A DNA stretch of 10,977 bases from positions 1 to 10,977 of the forward strand of contig JAADIF010000058.1 in NCBI GenBank assembly GCA_013151465.1, written 5' to 3'. Both the position numbers and the translations under genes were made by a program. This document shows, in pieces, positions 5,841-10,977 of the stretch. This DNA is from Microcaldota archaeon. Lineage in GTDB: Archaea > Aenigmatarchaeota > Aenigmatarchaeia > QMZP01 > QMZT01. The notes under the pieces are model-generated. The model did not search any database. It was given only the letters and a program-made list of their open reading frames with translations, and was not told the origin of the DNA. The first letter of the stretch is position 1. The number at the start of each line of letters is the position of its first letter.

Positions 5841-6587
5841 TTATGACGCTTTTGTGCTTTTTCTTCCCTCTACTCTTCCTTTGTATCTCTTTTTTATTAT
5901 TATATCTTCGAACAGGTCGTTCTGGACTGCTTCTATCTTTTTCTGATTATCAAGATATACAATCGGGACAAATGTATTTACGACATTGTCTCTTTCCCAT
6001 TTTATCACAAGTTCGGAAAACATCATCTCATCGCGATTCATCCTGCCAAGTATAGCATTTATTTTCTCGTAGAGGGACGCTATTCTCTGGGCTATCTCAT
6101 CGCTTTTAACGTTTATCTTGTTTCTTAGCATCTTCCTACGAGACTCCTTTCTTTCATGGGCATTCAATGCCCTCTTTAGTGCCATTACAAGTTCGGGGAG
6201 AACAACTTTTCTTGTTGGCTTTCTTTTTGGCGGAATCTCTATCGATGCTATCTGGAGTATTTCCCCCTCGCTTTCCAGAAGGGCGTTGTTTATCTCTTCC
6301 TCTATCATTTCCTCTTCCATCTTTTGGGCTTTCTCAATTTCCTCTGTTACGTAATTTATATATTTCGACTTCATTCTGAGAAGCATTGCTGCAATTATTA
6401 CAAACTTTGACGGGATATGAAAGTCGAATCTTTTCATTTCGTTCATATACTTGATAAAAGAATCAGAAAGTTTGCATATATCTATATCCCATGGATCAAG
6501 GCCTTCCCATGCTATTATATCATAGATTATCTGCTCCCAGGTATACTCTGATTTTATGAACTCCAGAATTTTAGCTTCTTGCGCCAT
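5841..6587 (-). CDS. scpA: Segregation and condensation protein ScpA
   Basis: A 248-residue kleisin. ScpA bridges the SMC dimer and, in bacteria, binds ScpB to form the chromosome-compacting condensin complex in the cytoplasm. The N-terminal kleisin signature is clear: LDPWDIDICKLSDSFIKYM at 30-48 and FVIIAAMLLRMKSKYI at 62-77, matching the family's LDI..I...T..Y...M and ..AA.LL.IKS patterns. An acidic, probably coiled linker (EEEMIEEEIN) follows near 83-105, and the end (about 180-240, FSELVIKW...VPIVYLDN) fits the C-terminal winged helix that contacts the SMC head. The length is usual. The ATG at 6587 is preferred: the frame extends to a TTG at 6686 overlapping the peptidase gene, but that would put 33 unrelated residues before the domain. 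Neither smc nor scpB is nearby. It lies 79 nt downstream of the peptidase gene and may share its transcript. Confidence 0.88.
   Translation of the reverse strand: MAQEAKILEFIKSEYTWEQIIYDIIAWEGLDPWDIDICKLSDSFIKYMNEMKRFDFHIPSKFVIIAAMLLRMKSKYINYVTEEIEKAQKMEEEMIEEEINNALLESEGEILQIASIEIPPKRKPTRKVVLPELVMALKRALNAHERKESRRKMLRNKINVKSDEIAQRIASLYEKINAILGRMNRDEMMFSELVIKWERDNVVNTFVPIVYLDNQKKIEAVQNDLFEDIIIKKRYKGRVEGRKSTKAS
5858..5895 (+). terminator. T-rich region, possible terminator of the surface operon
   Basis: Only 10 nt separate the operon's last stop from scpA's, so transcription must end inside scpA. The + strand here is pyrimidine-rich, with TTTTT at 5858-5862 and TTTTTT at 5890-5895. Runs of T on the coding strand are the usual archaeal termination signal. 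The same bases encode the Lys/Arg-rich tail of ScpA on the other strand, so the composition could be coincidental. Confidence 0.3.
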
Positions 6588-6666
6588 TGCAATCTGTTTA
6601 TGTATATGAATGCGGACGTTTATTAGGGTTTTTGTGTTGCCTGCGAATGTTTTAATACAATAGTTT

Positions 6667-8442
6667 CTATTTAGCAATATCCCCAAACTCGCCGATGAAT
6701 GTGCGAATCGTCTTAAAACCGTTGTCCCAAAACGTTCGCCTGCTTATATCTAGCCCTGATTCCATGAGCAGGTCCTTTGGATTTCTGCTTCCGCCTGCAG
6801 AAAGTATTCTCTCTATTACGGAAATGAACTTCTTTCCTTCTTCTTTATATATCGAATAAAGCGAAAGCGATAGTAACTCGCCAAAACTATATGCATAACA
6901 GTAAAATGGTGTGTGGAATATGTGGGGAACATATGACCATTCATATCTGAATTCGTCTGGAACTTTCACAGCCCTTCCGAACTCCTCTTTAAGATTATTT
7001 AGATACAAGCGAGAAAGTTCTTCTTCTGTTATACCTTCTGGAATCTTTCTATGCGCTTTCAGCTCAAATTTCACAAAATAATTCTGGCGGGATATTGTGG
7101 CATAGAATTCAGTTAATTTATGAGATAAGAGCGATAATTTCTCCTGAGCGGACGAATTTGCAAGAATTCTTTCGAACGCTATCATTTCTGAAAATATCGA
7201 AGCCGTCTCGCAGAGAGGCAGCGGAGCATGACTTGCACTTATGCTATTTTTTGATGCGTATATATCATGGATGGCATGCCCAAGTTCGTGAGCAAGAGTC
7301 GTCACGTCTGACGGTCTTCCTGTGTAATTGAGCAATATATAAGGTCTTATCTTAGGCGTGACACTCATCCAGAATCCGCCAGTCGATTTGTCCTTTCTTG
7401 GATGGGAGTCAATATGTCCCGAAAAGAGCATCTCTGCTTTTTCCCCAAATCGCGGACTAAAATCATTCAAAGCAGAAAGCACGATCTTTCTTGCATCTGA
7501 GAATGGTATTTTCTTTCCGGTTCTTCCAAGCGGTGCGTGCAAGTCATATCTTGCTAGTGTCTTCATTCCAAGAAGTTTTGCTTTCATCCTGAAGAAATCC
7601 CAAAAGATATGCCGATTTCTGACACACGAGTTTATTAGTGCATCAATTATATTATCATCAAGTTCGTTTGCAAAATTTCTCATGGAAATTGAGGATTGGT
7701 ATTTTCTTAATTCCGCCTCTATGGCCCAATCCTTAACTATTGGAGAATATATCGCAAAGAGTTTTTCTCTGTTCTGCCCATATACATTCATCACGGATCT
7801 GTACGCCATCCTTCTCATATCAGGATTCTTGCTATGAAAAAACGGGCTTATTTCTTCAAGTGAAAAGATTCGCTTTTTCTTTCCGATCGTCATCTCAAAC
7901 CGAAAATCGTTTGTAATTTTCTCATACAATTCTGTAACAACATCAATCCCGTTCATATCCTTTCTTGCAATTATCTTCTCTTCGTTCTCAGGCAAGGTGT
8001 GCTTTGCTGAAAGGCGCGAATATTCAAATATATGTTTGAGATTGGGCACTGCCGAGAACAGACGATTTGCATTCTTGTCATCAAGACGCTTTTTTCCTCT
8101 GATGCGAAGCCCTTTTATCCAATGGAATATGGGTCGTTTCCTATCTCCTGCCTTTATTGCAAGGTTTTCGAGAAGTGTTGAATATTTCATGGCTTTTTGT
8201 GATTTTATATTCTCACTGGAGAGCAGCCGTACATATGCGCTTAGGCGTGCGAACTCTTCTCCGAAGCTTTCGTTGAACATGACGAATTCCTTGAATCCAG
8301 AACAACGCATATCGGGCGAGAGATTCTCGAAGAACGAATCGAACCTTGATACGGAATTATCCAATTTTTTCAGGCGTTTCATGAAATCGGAATCGCCCTT
8401 CACGATATCCATAAGATGCCAAACAAGTTTCTTTTCTTCCAT
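6667..8442 (-). CDS. pepF: Oligoendopeptidase F-type metallopeptidase (family M3B)
   Basis: A 591-residue cytoplasmic zinc peptidase that cuts short peptides, probably recycling amino acids from proteasome products. The active site is complete: HELGH at 385-389 (His385 and His389 bind zinc, Glu386 is the base) and Glu412 in CETAS as third ligand, 27 residues after His385. A downstream PHIFHTPFYCYAYSFG corresponds to the family's HFY..PFYVY.Y..G segment, which carries the substrate-positioning His and Tyr. The N-terminal two-thirds is helical, as in PepF, and the length is typical (about 600). No signal peptide or membrane helix is seen. The ATG at 8442 has no Shine-Dalgarno site, but an A/T-rich box about 28 nt upstream fits a leaderless mRNA. 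It ends in TAG, with scpA following on the same strand. The M3 family is certain; the exact PepF substrate range is not. Confidence 0.93.
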   Translation of the reverse strand: MEEKKLVWHLMDIVKGDSDFMKRLKKLDNSVSRFDSFFENLSPDMRCSGFKEFVMFNESFGEEFARLSAYVRLLSSENIKSQKAMKYSTLLENLAIKAGDRKRPIFHWIKGLRIRGKKRLDDKNANRLFSAVPNLKHIFEYSRLSAKHTLPENEEKIIARKDMNGIDVVTELYEKITNDFRFEMTIGKKKRIFSLEEISPFFHSKNPDMRRMAYRSVMNVYGQNREKLFAIYSPIVKDWAIEAELRKYQSSISMRNFANELDDNIIDALINSCVRNRHIFWDFFRMKAKLLGMKTLARYDLHAPLGRTGKKIPFSDARKIVLSALNDFSPRFGEKAEMLFSGHIDSHPRKDKSTGGFWMSVTPKIRPYILLNYTGRPSDVTTLAHELGHAIHDIYASKNSISASHAPLPLCETASIFSEMIAFERILANSSAQEKLSLLSHKLTEFYATISRQNYFVKFELKAHRKIPEGITEEELSRLYLNNLKEEFGRAVKVPDEFRYEWSYVPHIFHTPFYCYAYSFGELLSLSLYSIYKEEGKKFISVIERILSAGGSRNPKDLLMESGLDISRRTFWDNGFKTIRTFIGEFGDIAK

Positions 8443-8465
8443 CTTTTATTATACGCATTCTTCTG

Positions 8466-8474
8466 AATAAAAAT
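8466..8474 (-). promoter_or_regulatory. TATA-like box for the M3 peptidase gene
   Basis: Read on the - strand this is ATTTTTATT, centred about 28 nt before the ATG at 8442. That spacing fits an archaeal TATA box driving a leaderless transcript; no ribosome binding site is present. A/T-rich sequence is common here, so this is tentative. Confidence 0.35.
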
Positions 8475-8522
8475 CATATCATCATAATGAATCGACATTG
8501 GTCGTTTTCTGCCGGAGTTAGA

Positions 8523-8528
8523 TTTAAA
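8523..8528 (+). promoter_or_regulatory. TATA-like box for the aminotransferase gene
   Basis: TTTAAA, preceded by purine-containing GTTAGA, would place transcription start near 8550, just before the ribosome binding site at 8551-8555. It lies in the 113-nt divergent gap between the peptidase and aminotransferase genes. Confidence 0.4.
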
Positions 8529-8550
8529 GTTAAAGAAAACAAAAACAGAT

Positions 8551-8555
8551 AGGAG
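8551..8555 (+). promoter_or_regulatory. Shine-Dalgarno site choosing the ATG at 8565
   Basis: AGGAG directly abuts an ATG at 8556, too close to serve it, but is 9 nt from the in-frame ATG at 8565. The later start is therefore preferred and drops three residues (Met-Val-Val). Confidence 0.6.
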
Positions 8556-8564
8556 ATGGTGGTT

Positions 8565-9839
8565 ATGGTTGAAGTGTCTGAAAGAGTGAGAAATATAGGT
8601 TTTTCTCCTATGAGAAAACTGCTGCCTTTTGCCGAGAAGGCGAAAAGTGAAGGCGTTCAGATCTTTCATCTCAATATAGGACAGCCGGATATACCGACAC
8701 CCACTCCTTATTTCGATGCATTGAAAAGATATGACGGTGCCGATTCGAACCGCGTGGACGAATATGTCAAAAGCCAGGGACTTGATGAACTCAGAAAGGC
8801 ATTTGTCGAGTATACAAAACTTACTGTGGAAGGCATAGATGACATGACAATCGATAACTGCCTCATAACAGAAGGCGGCTCCGAAGCGCTTTCAAATTTA
8901 AGTTACGTTCTTTTTGAGCCGGGGGATAAGATTGTTGTTCCAGAACCCTTTTATGCCAATTACAACACGTTCATGGGAGTAAATGATGTCGAGATAGTGC
9001 CATGCACGACTGATATAAGGGAGAACTTCTCGCTCAGAAACATAGTTTCAGAGATAAAGAGGATAGTTTCTGAAGACAAGAAAGTAAAAGGAATACTTAT
9101 AACAAACCCGGGAAATCCCACAGGCGGTGTCTATACAGCAGAAGAGCTTGACGAAATAGCCAGGATTGTAAAAGACAACGACTTGTGGCTTATTGCAGAC
9201 GAAGTATACAGAGAGATAGTATTTGATGGCGAGAACCCAAGAAGCGTCCTTAGCATCAAATCCATACGCGAGAATACGATTGTTGTCGACTCGGTCTCAA
9301 AGAAATGGAGTGCGTGCGGGGCAAGGGTGGGCGCCATATTCACATATAATGAAAGTGTTCTTGAGAATTTTCTCAAGCTCCTGCAAAGCCGTCTTTCCGC
9401 TTCGAGAGTCAATCAGGAGGCATCTGCTGCGATGATAGATGCGGATGTTTCAATTCTCAAAAAAAGAGCAAACGGACATAATGAGCCGACATCTGTTGAA
9501 CTTGCCAGGGATGAATATTCAAGAAGAAGAAAAGCGGCATATGAAATCTTGAAAAAACATGGAATCTTATGCGGTTATCCAAAAGGCGCACTTTATCTGA
9601 TAGCCGAAATAGGCGAGAAGGATGGCATCCCGATAGACGCAGAGGATTTCTGCAGATTTATGCTCGAGGAATTCAGGGTAGATGGAAAGACAGTCATGGT
9701 GACTGCTGCAGAAAGCTTCTACAAGACACCCGGAAAGGGGAAAAACCAGATACGCCTTGCTTTTGTTCTTAACGAAGAGAAGACAAAAGAGGCAACAGAA
9801 ATATTATGCAAGGGCATAGAGGCGTATAAAAATAAATGA
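8565..9839 (+). CDS. PLP-dependent class I/II aminotransferase, aspartate aminotransferase type
   Basis: A 424-residue fold-type I enzyme that moves an amino group between an amino acid and a 2-oxo acid, probably aspartate/2-oxoglutarate, in the cytoplasm. All core motifs are present in order: NIGQPDIPTP near residue 36, NPGNPTG at 181-187, IADEVY with Asp212 (PLP pyridine nitrogen) and Tyr215, SVSKKW with Lys246 as the PLP Schiff-base lysine, Arg254 in GARVG (PLP phosphate), and QIRLAF near the end, whose Arg binds the substrate carboxylate. The length is normal. An insertion-like segment (SILKKRANGHNEPTSVELAR) near 295-315 carries charged residues. It is transcribed away from the peptidase gene and stands alone. 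Substrate cannot be fixed from sequence: alanine or aromatic specificity is possible, so no gene symbol is given. Confidence 0.92.
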   Translation: MVEVSERVRNIGFSPMRKLLPFAEKAKSEGVQIFHLNIGQPDIPTPTPYFDALKRYDGADSNRVDEYVKSQGLDELRKAFVEYTKLTVEGIDDMTIDNCLITEGGSEALSNLSYVLFEPGDKIVVPEPFYANYNTFMGVNDVEIVPCTTDIRENFSLRNIVSEIKRIVSEDKKVKGILITNPGNPTGGVYTAEELDEIARIVKDNDLWLIADEVYREIVFDGENPRSVLSIKSIRENTIVVDSVSKKWSACGARVGAIFTYNESVLENFLKLLQSRLSASRVNQEASAAMIDADVSILKKRANGHNEPTSVELARDEYSRRRKAAYEILKKHGILCGYPKGALYLIAEIGEKDGIPIDAEDFCRFMLEEFRVDGKTVMVTAAESFYKTPGKGKNQIRLAFVLNEEKTKEATEILCKGIEAYKNK

Positions 9840-9885
9840 TATGCCTAATATATATTCAAACGGCAAAGATGGGATATTATCTACG

Positions 9886-9897
9886 TTATATTTTTAA
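9886..9897 (+). promoter_or_regulatory. TATA box for the gene starting at 9921
   Basis: TTATATTTTTAA is centred about 30 nt before the ATG at 9921. The ATG has no Shine-Dalgarno site, so a leaderless or nearly leaderless transcript is likely. A palindromic AATATATATT at 9847-9856 in the same 81-nt gap is a weaker alternative. Confidence 0.5.
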
Positions 9898-9920
9898 TTA
9901 TTAGATGCGTATTTTGTTAA

Positions 9921-10977
9921 ATGTTGAATCCGCACGTCTATATACTAACGGCAGATATCGATAATGATGAAGACATATTCATATCCAAAGCAAATAAGCT
10001 ATTTGGCGTGAACAGTCCCGTAAAGTCAGAGCATGCAGGTTCAGGAAAGATATTCGAGATGACCAAATATGGCGGCGACTTGCTGCTTTTACCGCCGGAA
10101 TTATTCAGAATACTTGTAAAGCAGCATGTGCGAATATTTGGAGACGAAAACGCAATAGTGAATGAACACGATGATATAAAATGGGCCGAAGGATGTATTT
10201 TCAGAAACAATGTAAGGTCTAACCTTAATTATCTGGAAGGAGTATTCAAGAATATTTATGAACTCCATAGAACAACTAATGGCAAGGAAGTGGAAATTAC
10301 TATAAGAAAGAATGGAAAAACGGCGACGTTGGACTCAAGGTTACCTTATTTTGGAGTCCTGCTCAACCAGAACCCGCCTTTGAACACAGTCAATATCGAA
10401 AACAGGCAGGCGTATTTGATATCATGGCTGGATGATAGGATTAATGAAGCCAGATATTTCTCTGATATGATAAATTACATAAAATGCGTCAAGATGAAAC
10501 CTAAGCTTATTGCAAAGGAAATCAGGGACACCCTTGAAAATGAAGGCATATTTACAATAAAAATGTATGGAGAAAAATATCCTACAAGTGGCGGGAGACA
10601 AACATATATAGTCAACAGAAATACCGATATAGAGAAACTATGCGAGAAACTGCGGAAATTCTATTCCGAAGGAACTTTTGCTATGTTCTACAAGTATTGC
10701 AGACCGTTTATTCTTGAAACGGAAAACAATGAGAGGTGCGTAGTCCAGCTGAGACCGCAATATGATATGAATGGGCGACTGGCATATCTTCTGATTGAAA
10801 GTGCCGAGAAGTGTTTTAATCTCGGCAACGATGCTGAAAGAAAAGTTAGCGATATTATAATCAACGGAAATAAAGAGGAATTATCGGTCCTGTCTTATAA
10901 AAAGATGAAAAGGACTTTCAATACATCGCATCTCAGGAAGAAATACTATATCCTTATTATAAACAGAAGCTTCTATG
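9921..10977 (+). CDS. Uncharacterised protein, 3' end beyond the window (partial)
   Basis: The frame stays open for 352 codons to the window edge. An in-frame TAA directly precedes the ATG at 9921, and the next in-frame Met is about residue 47, so the start is well fixed. I do not recognise a family. There is no signal peptide or membrane helix and few Cys, so it is probably cytoplasmic. The N-terminal part (MLNPHVYILTADIDNDED) begins with a strand-like segment. The middle mixes helices and strands (ELFRILVKQHVRIFG; EVEITIRKNGKTATLD), and residues about 185-265 are rich in Lys, Arg and Glu. The basic composition could fit nucleic-acid contact, but no motif supports that. Base composition and codon use look like the neighbouring genes. 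It has its own TATA box and is separated from the aminotransferase by 81 nt. Confidence 0.7.
   Translation, partial: MLNPHVYILTADIDNDEDIFISKANKLFGVNSPVKSEHAGSGKIFEMTKYGGDLLLLPPELFRILVKQHVRIFGDENAIVNEHDDIKWAEGCIFRNNVRSNLNYLEGVFKNIYELHRTTNGKEVEITIRKNGKTATLDSRLPYFGVLLNQNPPLNTVNIENRQAYLISWLDDRINEARYFSDMINYIKCVKMKPKLIAKEIRDTLENEGIFTIKMYGEKYPTSGGRQTYIVNRNTDIEKLCEKLRKFYSEGTFAMFYKYCRPFILETENNERCVVQLRPQYDMNGRLAYLLIESAEKCFNLGNDAERKVSDIIINGNKEELSVLSYKKMKRTFNTSHLRKKYYILIINRSFY

Noticed and set aside
7358..8470. Open frames of 157-159 codons on the + strand opposite the M3 peptidase
   Set aside because: The - strand gene has a complete HELGH...E active site and full family length; these frames are Ser/Phe-rich shadows.
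9847..9856. Palindromic AATATATATT as an operator or TATA box
   Set aside because: A/T-only palindromes arise easily in this gap, and the box at 9886-9897 has better spacing to the next start.

Overview
The window looks like part of an archaeal genome, possibly a DPANN-type lineage, though no ribosomal marker is present to prove it. The signs are prepilin-like (class III-type) N-termini on several proteins, Shine-Dalgarno sites inside the operon alongside apparently leaderless promoters with TATA-like boxes, heavy AGA/AGG/ATA codon use, and an ScpA with no adjacent smc or scpB. TGA, TAA and TAG all act as stops, so the code is standard.

Positions 1-5830 (+ strand) form one tightly packed operon for cell-surface proteins. 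It holds the tail of an upstream gene, then five complete genes with overlaps or gaps of at most about 14 nt: a prepilin-like protein fused to a Cys-rich region and an HELGH metallopeptidase domain; a signal-peptide protein with two tandem 8-Cys repeats and a C-terminal membrane anchor; a prepilin-like protein with a von Willebrand factor A (vWA) domain and complete MIDAS; a small pilin-like protein; and a large membrane-anchored protein with about 32 cysteines. The combination of pseudopilins, a vWA pseudopilin (as in TadG) and secreted Cys-rich domains suggests accessory or tip components of a type IV/Tad-like pilus or secretion filament. No ATPase, platform protein or prepilin peptidase is in view, so this is inference.

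Positions 5841-8442 (- strand) are a convergent housekeeping block: an M3B (PepF-type) oligoendopeptidase followed by the chromosome-segregation protein ScpA. The operon and scpA end only 10 nt apart, so T-rich sequence inside the scpA 3' end probably terminates the operon.

Positions 8443-8564 are a divergent promoter region. A PLP-dependent class I/II aminotransferase (aspartate aminotransferase type) follows on the + strand to 9839. An 81-nt promoter-bearing gap then leads to a long partial gene (9921 to the window end) that I cannot assign to a family. No tRNA, rRNA, CRISPR array, insertion sequence or attachment site was seen.
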